NCBI GenBank assembly: GCA_022823465.1
Contig: JAJEHX010000045.1
Location: forward strand, 1 to 64,000
DNA length: 64,000 nt
Direction of reading: 5' to 3'
Source: Candidatus Latescibacterota bacterium
GTDB lineage: Bacteria > JAAXHH01
Below, piece by piece: positions 7,141 to 15,925 of this stretch (the stretch's first letter is position 1; each line of letters begins with the position of its first letter). The notes beneath the pieces were generated by a model. It was not told the origin of the DNA. It saw only the letters and a program-made list of their open reading frames with translations, and ran no database searches. A program made the translations under genes and the position numbers.

Positions 7141-8618
7141 AATGCGTATTCATCGTACTGGATACCGTTCGACGGGACTACTTGTCGGCCTACGGCAACG
7201 ACTGGGTCCACACGCCCGCTCTCGACCGCCTGGCCGAGCGGGGCGTCGTGTTCGACAACCACTGGGCGGGATCGCTCCCCTGCATGCCCGCGCGCCGGGA
7301 GTTCATGACCGGCCGGTACAACTTCATCTACCGGGGCTGGGGCCCCATCGAGCCCTACGACGACACGCTGCCGGGCGAGCTGCGAAAGAACGAAGTCTTC
7401 ACCCATCTGCTCACCGACCATTACCACTATTTCGAGCTTGGCGGAGAAAACTACCACACGGCCTTCAATACGTGGGACTTCTTCCGCGGCCAGGAGAACG
7501 ACTGGTGGGCGTCCCACGTGGACCGCATGGCGCTGCCCGACCACCTGGGCCAGTTGACCCAGCAGAATTTCGGGAATCGCAAGCTGCAGCAGCGGGAGGA
7601 AGACTTCTCCGGACCCAAGACCGCGCAGGCGGCCATCGAATGGCTGAAGACGAACCAGGCAGCCGACGACTGGTTCCTCCAGGTAGAGATCTTCGATCCC
7701 CATGAACCCTTCTACTGCACCGAGAAGTACCGGGCCATGTACGGGAATGATTACGACGGCCCCTTCTTCGACTGGCCCAGCTACGACGAGGTCCATGAAT
7801 CGCCGGAAGCCATCGACCACGTCCGGAAATGCTACGCGGGCCTGCTTACGATGACGGACCACTGGGTCGGCAGGATCTTCGATACCCTCGACGAACTCGG
7901 TTTGTGGGACGACACCCTGATCGTGTTCACCACGGATCACGGCACCATGCTGGCCGAGCACGACTTCTGGATGAAGAACATCATGCCGCTTTACAACGAG
8001 ATCGTCCGCATCCCCCTGATCGCCAGTCTGCCCGGCAACGAACGGGCCGGAACGCGGACCGGCGCGCTCACGCAGACCATCGACCTGATGCCCACCTTTC
8101 TCGACTACTTCGATACGCCGCGGCCGCCCCACGTCCAGGGATCGTCGTTGCGAGGGATGTTGGACGGCGAAGGGATGCGATCGGACGGGATCTTCGGGTA
8201 CTTCGGCATGGCGATGAATATCACCGACGGGCGGCACGTGTACATGCGGAACCCGGTGAACGAGGATGCCGGACCCCTGTACGCCTATACGGCCATGCCT
8301 ACCGGCGGGCTCAACCGCTGGTATCCGCGGGAAGTGTACGACCGGGTGGAAACGGGCCGCTACTTCGGCCACACCTACAACCTGCCGCTGTACAAGATCC
8401 CCACGGAGGGCAAGGTACCGCGCCACCATCCCGACGAGGCGTCCTACGCGGGCCGGAACCAGTTGTTCGATGTAGTGGAAGACCCCTCGCAGCAGAATCC
8501 GATCACCGATCCGGCACTGGAGTCAAATTTCACCGAACGAATCGCCCGGCACCTGGAAACCTGCGAGGCCATGCCGGAGCAGTTCACCCGGCTCGGTATC
8601 GATCCGCCCGCAGCTTAG
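7137..8618 (+). CDS. Sulfatase, formylglycine-dependent, type I
   Basis: The 493-aa protein has the sulfatase fold: metal-site VLDTVRRD near the N-terminus (Asp9), the modification motif C49-M-P-A-R53 in which Cys49 would become formylglycine, and TTDHGTMLAEH (Asp267, His268) supplying the other metal ligands. It should hydrolyse a sulfate ester (or a related phosphonate ester). No signal peptide is seen, so it probably acts in the cytoplasm, in line with the anSME-type maturase encoded at 15926. It overlaps the RraA-like gene by four bases and is followed after 12 bases by the binding protein. The CMPAR form of the motif is slightly unusual beside the canonical CxPSR but keeps Pro and Arg. 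Confidence 0.9.
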   Translation: MKCVFIVLDTVRRDYLSAYGNDWVHTPALDRLAERGVVFDNHWAGSLPCMPARREFMTGRYNFIYRGWGPIEPYDDTLPGELRKNEVFTHLLTDHYHYFELGGENYHTAFNTWDFFRGQENDWWASHVDRMALPDHLGQLTQQNFGNRKLQQREEDFSGPKTAQAAIEWLKTNQAADDWFLQVEIFDPHEPFYCTEKYRAMYGNDYDGPFFDWPSYDEVHESPEAIDHVRKCYAGLLTMTDHWVGRIFDTLDELGLWDDTLIVFTTDHGTMLAEHDFWMKNIMPLYNEIVRIPLIASLPGNERAGTRTGALTQTIDLMPTFLDYFDTPRPPHVQGSSLRGMLDGEGMRSDGIFGYFGMAMNITDGRHVYMRNPVNEDAGPLYAYTAMPTGGLNRWYPREVYDRVETGRYFGHTYNLPLYKIPTEGKVPRHHPDEASYAGRNQLFDVVEDPSQQNPITDPALESNFTERIARHLETCEAMPEQFTRLGIDPPAA

Positions 8619-8630
8619 GATGGAAAGATC

Positions 8631-10427
8631 ATGATTAAGACCCGAATCCTGCGACGTTTCCCTGCGACGCTCCTGCCTGTCTTCGCGCTGTTGTTCGTGC
8701 ATTGTGGCGGTCAACCGGCGCCGGACGATCCCGAGGAAAGCGTTCCCGAGCTGTTCTTCGGCCAGACTGCGGAGATGAAGGAGGCGGCCCACGCCGCGCT
8801 GATGGAGCGGCTCCCCGATGACGCCGCGCCCCTGGAGTACCAGGTGTTCCGGTACATGGCCGCCGAACCCAAGAGCATGGACCAGGGCGTCTCGATCTAC
8901 GTGGCCGGCGGCAGCGAATTCCACTTCGAGCGGCTCGTCATGTTCGGGCTGAACGGGGAGCTCCTTCCCGGTGCGGCGCATTCGTGGGAAACCACCGAAG
9001 ATGGGAAGACGTGGACCTTTCACCTGCGCCGGAACGCGCGGTGGAGCGACGGCCGGCCCGTCACGGCCCATGATTTCGAATTCACCTTCAGGCGGTTTCT
9101 CCATCCCGACGCGGGCAATGTCTACGCCTTTCTCTATTATGACATCAAGGGCGCCCGGGCATACAACCAGCGGGAAACGGATGACGTGGACACCGTGGGC
9201 GTCCGGGCGCTGGACGACTACACCCTGGTCATCGAGACGGAGCAGTCCTGCGCCTTCCTGCCCCACATCACCGCCTACTTGACGTCCGCGCCCGTCCCGC
9301 CCTGGCAGGTGGAGAAGTACGGGGACCAGTGGGCCCTGGCCGGCACCTGCCTGACCAATGGACCCTTCCAGCTCGAGACGTGGAAAACGGGCCAGTACAT
9401 GACGTTCGGCCTGAATCCCCACTACGCGGGTCCCAATCCCGGCCATCTTCGCCAGATCGTCCGGATCTTCAACGCCATGGTCGGCTCGGCCAGCGCGGCG
9501 AACGACATGGGGCTGCTGCCCTACGAGAACGACGAGATCGACGTAATTGACATCAGCCCCATGGTCTACGGCGGCCTGCGCAACGATCCGGAGTGGAACG
9601 AACCGGCGTGGTCCTACGACCAGTTCACGACGATCTACCTGTTCTTCCGGACGCGCGAGCCCCCCTTCGACAACCTCAAGGTCCGCCAGGCCTTCGCCCA
9701 CGCCATCGACCAGGAGTCGCTGAACGAGACGATACTCCAGGATATGATGATTCCCGCCTACACCATGCTGCCGCTCCATTTCCCGGGCTACGTCGGCGAC
9801 AAGTACCAGGATCACCAGCGGTTCGACCTGGACCTCGCCCGTCAGCTGCTCACCGAGGCCGGCTATCCGGGTGGCAGGGGTTTCCCGCGGATGGATCTCT
9901 GGCTCGCCGACGCGACGCCCGCTTCCGCCATCAGCCAGGCGGCCCAGGCGATCCAGGAGATGCTGAAGGAGAACCTGAACGTCCAGATTAACATCCGGAA
10001 CACGGAAGGCGCGGCGTATCGTTCGGCCATGTACGACTGGGAGTTCCCCATGAGCATCATTGGGTTCAATTACGACTTCCCCGATCCCCACAGCATGCTG
10101 GGCATCATCTGGCGTTCCCAGCCCAGGGGCTACACGCGCCACGACTGGCTGAACCCGGCCTTCGACCGGCTGATCGACGCGGCCGCCGGAGAGCTGAACC
10201 CCGAAGCGCGCATGACCATGTACGACGAGGCCGAGGGGATTCTCGCCTCCGAGGCCGCGGCCGTCTTCCTGTGGCACGTCAATGCCTATCAGTTGCGCAA
10301 GCCCTGGCTGAAGGGGTTCCGGGAAGACCGGTGGGGCAACTTTCCCAATTACCGGAACGCAAACACGTACTACGACCTTTATATCGGCGAAGAAGCCGTG
10401 AACAGCGACCGCAGGATCGACTATTGA
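8631..10427 (+). CDS. Peptide/nickel-type ABC transporter substrate-binding lipoprotein (SBP family 5)
   Basis: The 598-aa protein begins with a Lys/Arg-rich n-region and a hydrophobic core ending LLFVHCGGQ; Cys25 is the likely lipidation site though the residue before it (His) is atypical. The mature part shows OppA/DppA family hallmarks: LRRNARWSDGRPVTAHDFEFTFRR would be the classic signature region (about residues 134-152), plus PPFDNLKVRQAFAHAID. These proteins capture peptides, sugars or opines outside the inner membrane. No permease or ATPase gene is nearby, so it is an orphan SBP in this cluster; its partners must lie elsewhere, or it is a sensor. It lies 12 bases after a sulfatase, suggesting that it binds the sulfated substrate or its product. 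Confidence 0.88.
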   Translation: MIKTRILRRFPATLLPVFALLFVHCGGQPAPDDPEESVPELFFGQTAEMKEAAHAALMERLPDDAAPLEYQVFRYMAAEPKSMDQGVSIYVAGGSEFHFERLVMFGLNGELLPGAAHSWETTEDGKTWTFHLRRNARWSDGRPVTAHDFEFTFRRFLHPDAGNVYAFLYYDIKGARAYNQRETDDVDTVGVRALDDYTLVIETEQSCAFLPHITAYLTSAPVPPWQVEKYGDQWALAGTCLTNGPFQLETWKTGQYMTFGLNPHYAGPNPGHLRQIVRIFNAMVGSASAANDMGLLPYENDEIDVIDISPMVYGGLRNDPEWNEPAWSYDQFTTIYLFFRTREPPFDNLKVRQAFAHAIDQESLNETILQDMMIPAYTMLPLHFPGYVGDKYQDHQRFDLDLARQLLTEAGYPGGRGFPRMDLWLADATPASAISQAAQAIQEMLKENLNVQINIRNTEGAAYRSAMYDWEFPMSIIGFNYDFPDPHSMLGIIWRSQPRGYTRHDWLNPAFDRLIDAAAGELNPEARMTMYDEAEGILASEAAAVFLWHVNAYQLRKPWLKGFREDRWGNFPNYRNANTYYDLYIGEEAVNSDRRIDY

Positions 10428-10533
10428 GGCGTCCGGGTTATTATTGAAAGCGCCAGGCGCCTTTTAACGGTACCGCCTAAACGGGACCTCGATCGACCAC
10501 CCTCAATTGAACGACCCAACAGACAGGCCGATT

Positions 10534-11358
10534 ATGGAAAACGGACACCAGTATACAGAGATGACCGAGGAACAGCGGGAGCACCTGGACCAGTTCGGCT
10601 ACCTGGTCATCGAGGACGCGCTGCCGCCCGCTGTCGTCGGGGAATTGAACGAGGCCATCGACGAAGTGTACGACCGGGCCCGGACCGGCGGCAAGTTGCC
10701 GGAAGACGGCCAGTTGAACATGCGGAACTGTATCGTGCACCACGACGCCTTTCTGCAATTACTGGATTGGCCTGCGACCATTCCTCTGGCCTGGGGCGCG
10801 CTCAGCTGGAACATCCAGATGATCACCTCTCATCTCATCGTGCTGCCTTCGGGACCGGAACCCTCCGAAGAAGCCAGGCGCGGCCACGGCATGCACCGGG
10901 ACGGCGGCCGTTCTTTCGTCGAAATGCAGGAACCCCATCCCCGTATTCTGCTGAAGATCGCCTACGTGCTCAGCGACCAGACGGATCCTTCCTCCGGTGC
11001 CACCTCGCTCGTACCCGGCAGCAACCGGATCACGGGGGAACCGCCCCGGAACCCGGCTACTGGCTGGCCCTACGGCGCCATCCAGATGAATCTGCCCGCC
11101 GGAAGCGCCTTCCTGTTCGAGCAGCGCACCTTCCACAGCATCGGGAAGAACTGGTGCGGTCACGATCGCCGGACCATCTTCATGGGATACGCCTACCGCT
11201 GGGTGAAGCCCATGGACTACATCCAGATGCCCAGGTCGCTCGTTGACCGGTGCACGCCCCTGCAGAAACAGCTGATCGGCGAAGTGGGCGACGCGCTGAG
11301 CTACTACCTGCCGGAAGAAGAGGATGTGCCGCTCAAGGCCTTTCTTGAAAAGAAATGA
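10534..11358 (+). CDS. Phytanoyl-CoA dioxygenase (PhyH) family protein
   Basis: The 274-aa product (from the ATG at 10534) has the HxD iron motif at His121-Arg-Asp123 (GMHRDGG), a distal His201 in RTFHSIGKN and Arg212/213 for the 2-oxoglutarate carboxylate. It is a Fe(II)/2-oxoglutarate hydroxylase of unknown substrate. A TTG at 10507 in frame would add nine residues; the ATG has a weak ACAGG six bases upstream. The next sulfatase starts nine bases after its stop, so the two are tightly coupled. In this island it could hydroxylate the carbon bearing the sulfate or ether group before cleavage, which is inference. Confidence 0.85.
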   Translation: MENGHQYTEMTEEQREHLDQFGYLVIEDALPPAVVGELNEAIDEVYDRARTGGKLPEDGQLNMRNCIVHHDAFLQLLDWPATIPLAWGALSWNIQMITSHLIVLPSGPEPSEEARRGHGMHRDGGRSFVEMQEPHPRILLKIAYVLSDQTDPSSGATSLVPGSNRITGEPPRNPATGWPYGAIQMNLPAGSAFLFEQRTFHSIGKNWCGHDRRTIFMGYAYRWVKPMDYIQMPRSLVDRCTPLQKQLIGEVGDALSYYLPEEEDVPLKAFLEKK

Positions 11359-11367
11359 GATCCATGC

Positions 11368-12729
11368 ATGCCCAACGTCCTCCTGCTCATCTCAGACGAG
11401 CACAATCCCTTCTACTCCTCGGTCTACGGCCATCCCTTCGTTCAGACCCCGGCCATGGACCGCCTGGCCGGGAACGGTGTCACGTACACGAACGCCTATT
11501 GCCCCTCGCCCCTGTGCACGCCCAGCAGGTCCGCCTTCATGTCGGGACGCCGGGTCCACGAAATCCAGGCATATAGCAACTGCCGGATCGGCGTCGATCC
11601 CGCTATTCCCACCTGCGGCCGTATCCTGTCGGAACAGGACGTTTATTCCGTACACGTGGGAAAGACGCACGTTTTCGCGCCAGGCGGCGAATTGGGTTTC
11701 AGTGAGACGCGGTGTGCAGGGGAAAACATGGGCGCGGGTGATCCGGAGATCGGCCGTCGCCCATTCCGGATCAGGCGGGCCGCCGAGGAAAGGGCCGCCC
11801 AGTTCGGTGTGAAGGAATCGCATCTCCGGGTCGACCTGGAGCGCGTCGACGCGGCCATCGACTGGATTTCGAACGTCGCGCCGTCGCTGGATACGCCGTG
11901 GACGCTGTCGGTAAACATCATTCATCCCCACTTCCCCCACTACACGTCGCAGGAACTCTGGGACCTCTATCCGCAGGGCGGCGATCTGCCGGAATACGGG
12001 GCCGATCAGGAGACCGCGAATCATCCCAGGGCCCGGGAAGTCCGGGAACATTTCCAGACCGGTGCGTTCACCGAGGAGCAGGTACGGGGACAGCGCCGGG
12101 GATACCTGGCCTGCGTGACCTTCGTGGACCGCCAACTGGAGCGGTTGGTCGAAGCGCTTAAGGCATTCGGACAATACGATGAAACGAACGTCGTTTACAC
12201 TTCTGATCACGGCGAAATGCTTGGCAAGTTCGGCATGTGGTGGAAGTGCTCGCTCTATGATGACGCGAGTCGGATCCCATGCATCGCGGCGGGTCCCGAC
12301 TTTCCGTCCGGCGTGCGGGTATCGACGCCGGTGGACCTCCATGACGTGCAGGCCAGCCTTTTCAAATCGACCGGTGCGGAACGGCCTTCGGACTGGGTGG
12401 GCCGTCCTCTTCAGAGCATTCCCGATCATGACGATCAGCGCGTGGTATTCTCGGAGTACCACGGCCACGGGGTCCGGCACAGCGCCTTCATGGTCCGAAA
12501 AGGCAAATGGAAGTACATTCATCATATAGACGCGCCTCACCAACTGTTCGACCTGGACCGGGATCCAGATGAACTACAGAACGTGTATGCCGCGCACCCG
12601 GCAGTAGCCGACAACCTGGAATCGGAACTCCGTTTGATCTGCGATCCCGAAGGGGAGAACGACCGAGCGGACTGGTTTATCGAAGCGCAACTGGCGTCCA
12701 TGTCGAACGGCGACGAAAGCCGACCGTAG
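11368..12729 (+). CDS. Sulfatase, formylglycine-dependent (canonical CTPSR)
   Basis: The 453-aa protein carries LLLISDEHNPF at the N-terminal metal site (Asp10), the canonical maturation motif C50-T-P-S-R54 followed by SAFMSGR, and SDHGEMLG (Asp280, His281). It also has the late KGKWKYIHH segment typical of type I sulfatases and choline-sulfatase-like enzymes. There is no signal peptide, so activity in the cytoplasm is expected. The gene follows the PhyH gene by nine bases. Choline-sulfatase relatives are the closest-looking group, but the substrate is not decided by these motifs. Stop-proximal duplication ACTGAATG(C/T)CGAC occurs just after it (12737 and 12762). Confidence 0.92.
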   Translation: MPNVLLLISDEHNPFYSSVYGHPFVQTPAMDRLAGNGVTYTNAYCPSPLCTPSRSAFMSGRRVHEIQAYSNCRIGVDPAIPTCGRILSEQDVYSVHVGKTHVFAPGGELGFSETRCAGENMGAGDPEIGRRPFRIRRAAEERAAQFGVKESHLRVDLERVDAAIDWISNVAPSLDTPWTLSVNIIHPHFPHYTSQELWDLYPQGGDLPEYGADQETANHPRAREVREHFQTGAFTEEQVRGQRRGYLACVTFVDRQLERLVEALKAFGQYDETNVVYTSDHGEMLGKFGMWWKCSLYDDASRIPCIAAGPDFPSGVRVSTPVDLHDVQASLFKSTGAERPSDWVGRPLQSIPDHDDQRVVFSEYHGHGVRHSAFMVRKGKWKYIHHIDAPHQLFDLDRDPDELQNVYAAHPAVADNLESELRLICDPEGENDRADWFIEAQLASMSNGDESRP

Positions 12730-12736
12730 AGCGGCG

Positions 12737-12774
12737 ACTGAATGCCGACTGCCGATCGACTACTGAATGTCGAC
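12737..12774. repeat. 13-bp direct repeat between sulfatase and unknown gene
   Basis: ACTGAATG(C/T)CGAC occurs at 12737-12749 and 12762-12774 with one mismatch, period 25. The second copy contains the ATG at 12767 that could serve as an upstream start of the next gene. Confidence 0.6.
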
Positions 12775-12793
12775 CGTCGCGGAATGGTTTAAA

Positions 12794-14194
12794 ATGAGCG
12801 AGAAACGATTACTGGGCATAACCGTCCTGGCAGACTTCATCCTCAACGAAGGGGTGGACGCCGTCCTGGACAATCTCGTCGAAAGGGCGGGCGCCACGGC
12901 CGTGGCCCTGAATCCCACGGTGACCGCGCCTTCAGAGGAGGGTGTCGGTTCCTTCCAGCCGCCCAGCGACGCCGGCAGCAGCCCCCGGCTCTTCGACCGC
13001 CCCTTGTGGGGCCGCCGCTCGTTGTGGGTCCGCAGCGCACCGAGCTATCATCCCCGAACTTCCTACTATACCGATACGCCTTACAAACCCCGGGCGCCCA
13101 ACGACCTGACGGAAAAGCACGGCGACTTGGTCGGCCGCTTCATCGACGCCGCGCTGGACAGGGGCCTGAAGGTCTACCTGCAACTGAGCGGCGCGACGCC
13201 GCCGGGACTATCGGACGAGGACCGGCCGAGGCGGCTGGACGGGCAGTTGCCGGACCGCATGGCCGACACGGGATGCCTGGCCAGCGAGTCGATCCGGAAC
13301 TACATCGCGGCGTACGTGCGCGACCTCTTGGAGCAGTATCCCCAGGTAACGGGCTTTCGGCCGGACTGGCCCGAGTACCCCTGTTACAAGCTGGACGAGG
13401 CCTTCCAGGATTTCAGTCCCCAGGTAGCGCGCTGGGCCGCGGCGCATCAGTTCGACTACGAGGCCATCCACGAAGAAGTCCGGGCGGCCTTCGACTACCT
13501 GCACGGGCGGCTCGAAAACCGGGACCTGCTCGACTTGAGTGGTCCGGGCCGGGGCGCGGCGACGCTGGCCACCATTTTCCGGTCCTTTCCCGGCATCTCG
13601 GAATGGCTGAGTTTGAAATCCGCCCTGTCCAACGACTTGCTGCGGCACTGGAGGAGGGTCATCACGACGTACGGAGGCCCCGAAAAGGAGTTGTCGGCCA
13701 ACGCCTTCATGTTCCCGCTCACCCTGTGGACCGGCTTCGACTTCCGCGGGGCGTCGGGGATCTGCGATGCGGTATCCCCCAAACTGTATACTATGCACTG
13801 GTCGGTCATGGTGGAATTCTGGGGCAGAACGCTGCTCGAGCACAATCCCGGACTGGACGAAGGGCTCCTGGTGCGGTCTCTCGCCCACCTCTTCGACCTC
13901 GGCGACGACATCACGGCTACCCGCATCGATCAATACGGGTATCCCGGTCCCGATGAACCCCATCCCATTCCCGACGACACCCAACGGCGCAGGATAGAGC
14001 AGGTCTGTGCCGAAGTGAACGGCCGGGCGCTGGTCACTCCGCTGATGCACGGTTACGGCCCCCACCACGATTTCGTCCGGCGTTTCCGGGTGGTGGCGGA
14101 GAGTCCGGCCGACGGCGTTTGGATCAACCGGTACGGCTACCTGAGCGACGGCAAGCTGGACGCGGTGGGCCGCATATGGCGGCAGGCCTGTTGA
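12794..14194 (+). CDS. Unknown protein, putative TIM-barrel (glycoside-hydrolase-like)
   Basis: The 466-aa product (from the ATG at 12794; another ATG at 12767 adds nine residues) is soluble. I do not recognise a named family. Features suggestive of an alpha/beta barrel sugar enzyme are a regular alternation of strands and helices, GLKVYLQLSGATPPG, the acidic strand end VTGFRPDWPEYPCYKLDEAF (about residues 187-206), FMFPLTLWTGFDF, and conserved-looking Trp, Tyr and Asp residues near the C-terminus (PADGVWINRYG). It lies between two sulfatases, so a role in sugar backbone processing is plausible but not shown. The end of the gene is copied downstream (14158/14215). Confidence 0.7.
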   Translation: MSEKRLLGITVLADFILNEGVDAVLDNLVERAGATAVALNPTVTAPSEEGVGSFQPPSDAGSSPRLFDRPLWGRRSLWVRSAPSYHPRTSYYTDTPYKPRAPNDLTEKHGDLVGRFIDAALDRGLKVYLQLSGATPPGLSDEDRPRRLDGQLPDRMADTGCLASESIRNYIAAYVRDLLEQYPQVTGFRPDWPEYPCYKLDEAFQDFSPQVARWAAAHQFDYEAIHEEVRAAFDYLHGRLENRDLLDLSGPGRGAATLATIFRSFPGISEWLSLKSALSNDLLRHWRRVITTYGGPEKELSANAFMFPLTLWTGFDFRGASGICDAVSPKLYTMHWSVMVEFWGRTLLEHNPGLDEGLLVRSLAHLFDLGDDITATRIDQYGYPGPDEPHPIPDDTQRRRIEQVCAEVNGRALVTPLMHGYGPHHDFVRRFRVVAESPADGVWINRYGYLSDGKLDAVGRIWRQAC

Positions 14195-14258
14195 GCATCC
14201 CCATGACGCGCACGGGACGCGGTGGGCCGCATATGGCGCAGCACGAGTAAACGAGTAA
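14158..14258. repeat. 24-bp direct duplication of the 3' end of the preceding gene, plus 8-bp tandem
   Basis: Bases 14158-14181, inside the last codons of the unknown gene, recur perfectly at 14215-14238 downstream of its stop (core ACGCGGTGGGCCGCATATGG). Right after it, ACGAGTAA is repeated in tandem at 14243-14250 and 14251-14258, ending just before the ribosome site of the third sulfatase. Confidence 0.9.
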
Positions 14259-14268
14259 AGGAAACCCG

Positions 14269-15794
14269 ATGACCCGGCCCAACATCCTCTTCGTCATGAC
14301 GGACCAGCAGCGCTTCGATACAATCGCCGCGCTGGGCAACGAGATCATATATACGCCCAACATGGACCGGCTGGTACGCCGAGGCATTTCCTTTACTCAA
14401 GGTTACTCGACCTGTCCAGTATGCGTCGCGGCGCGGACGACCATCCGCACGGGATGCGACCCGCCCACGACCCGCGTTTTCAGCAACGGCCGTTCCGTGC
14501 CCGTACCGGGTCAGGCCGATACGCTCGAGGGCCGCTGCGGGGACTATCTCGCCCGTACGCTCACGGCCTCGGGATATCGTACCTTCGGTGTGGGGAAGTT
14601 CCACACGTTTCCCTGGAACGAGGATGTGGGCTATGAATCGCAACTCCACAGCGAAGAGCTCTACGGCAGCCCGGAGCAGCGCCGGGAGGAAGCATACGCG
14701 GGATGGATCGCCCGGGAACACCCGGATTTCGACTATATCGAAGCGCTGATGGGGGAGCGGACGGAAATGTACTACATGCCCCAGGCCAGTCCGTTGCCCG
14801 CCCACCTGACCGTGGAGTCCTGGGCGGCGGACCGCGCGATCGAAGTGGTGGGCCAACCCGGCGAGCGGCCGTTTTTCGGCTTCGTGTCCTTCATCGGCCC
14901 CATCCACCCTTCGCGCCGCCCGTGCCCTTCAACCGCATCTACGATCCCGACCGCATGCCCGGTCCGGTACGCGGCGAGCCGGCGGTGGACCACATGGACG
15001 AGCAGATTCCCTTCATGAACCGGATCATCTGGGCGGACGAGATAAACGATGCGCTGACCCGGGCGCTCAAGGCCCGTTATTACGGAGAGGTCACCTACAT
15101 CGACGATTGCCTGGGACGCATCCTGGACGCCGTGGAGGCCCGCGAGGACGCCGATAATACCCTCATCTGCTTCTTCTCGGACCACGGCGACCACCTCGGC
15201 GACCATACGGCTTGGCAGAAGGAGAGTTTCTTCGACGTCTCGGCACGTGTGCCCTTCCTGGTGAGCTGGCCCGACCGCCTGCCGCGGGACGTCCGCCGGG
15301 ACGACCTGGTCTGCCTCACCGACCTCTTCGCCATCGCCACCCATGCCGCGGGCCAGACCGAGGTGCGCGACGGCGTCGACGTGCTCGGTGTGCTCGATGG
15401 CAGTGCCCCGCCCAGGGAAGCCCTGTTCGGGTACTATGGTGAACCGGGGACGGACCGGTTCAAAATCATGGTCCGAAGCGGCGATTGGAAGTATATTTAC
15501 CTGGCCAACGGCGGCAGGGAACAGTTGTTCAATACGGCCGAGGATCCGGCCGAAGTGGTAAACCGGGTCGCGTCCGACCGGGATGTGGTGGACGATCTGT
15601 ACAGGCGCGGCGTGGAAGCCTGTGGGCATCCGGGCGCATCCGACGCATTGACGGGCGATAACCTGCGATCCTTCCCCTACTCGAAGTGGAAGGCCTCGCG
15701 CATCTACCAGTTCGACCGGTCGCGGGGCGTGCGAGGGTTTCCCGGCCATCCACGCGACGTGCTGGATCCCTGGATCCGACGCGGTCGGGCATGA
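14269..15794 (+). pseudogene. Sulfatase gene with a one-base frameshift (formylglycine type, CVAAR)
   Basis: Two overlapping frames together encode one full sulfatase of about 508 aa. The first (from the ATG at 14269, AAAGGAAA upstream) has VMTDQQRFD, and C52-V-A-A-R56, an Ala variant of the CxPxR maturation motif. The second supplies FFSDHGDHLGDH and the C-terminal domain up to 15794. The reading frame must switch at the C-run 14898-14901: adding one C restores GPHPPFAPP, the normal sulfatase strand, in place of GPIHPSRRP. Either one C is missing through a sequencing or assembly error, or the gene is broken. Both halves are undegraded and codon use is normal, so the event is recent or artefactual. 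Confidence 0.85.
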
Positions 15795-15820
15795 GTGTCG
15801 TCGCCTAGGCCGGGCATGAG
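15786..15820. repeat. 10-bp repeat carrying the stop region of the third sulfatase
   Basis: CGGGCATGAG occurs at 15786-15795, overlapping the TGA stop, and again at 15811-15820. The gap to the next gene (15795-15925) shows nothing else that I can name. Confidence 0.5.
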
Positions 15821-15925
15821 CCGCCGCCGTAACGCCGGGTCAGGCAATTCAGCGAAGGGCGAGGGTGGGTTTCCTATCCCGTCAGACGGAATCGATTGGC
15901 GTTTGTATAGTGACGGAGCCAAACC

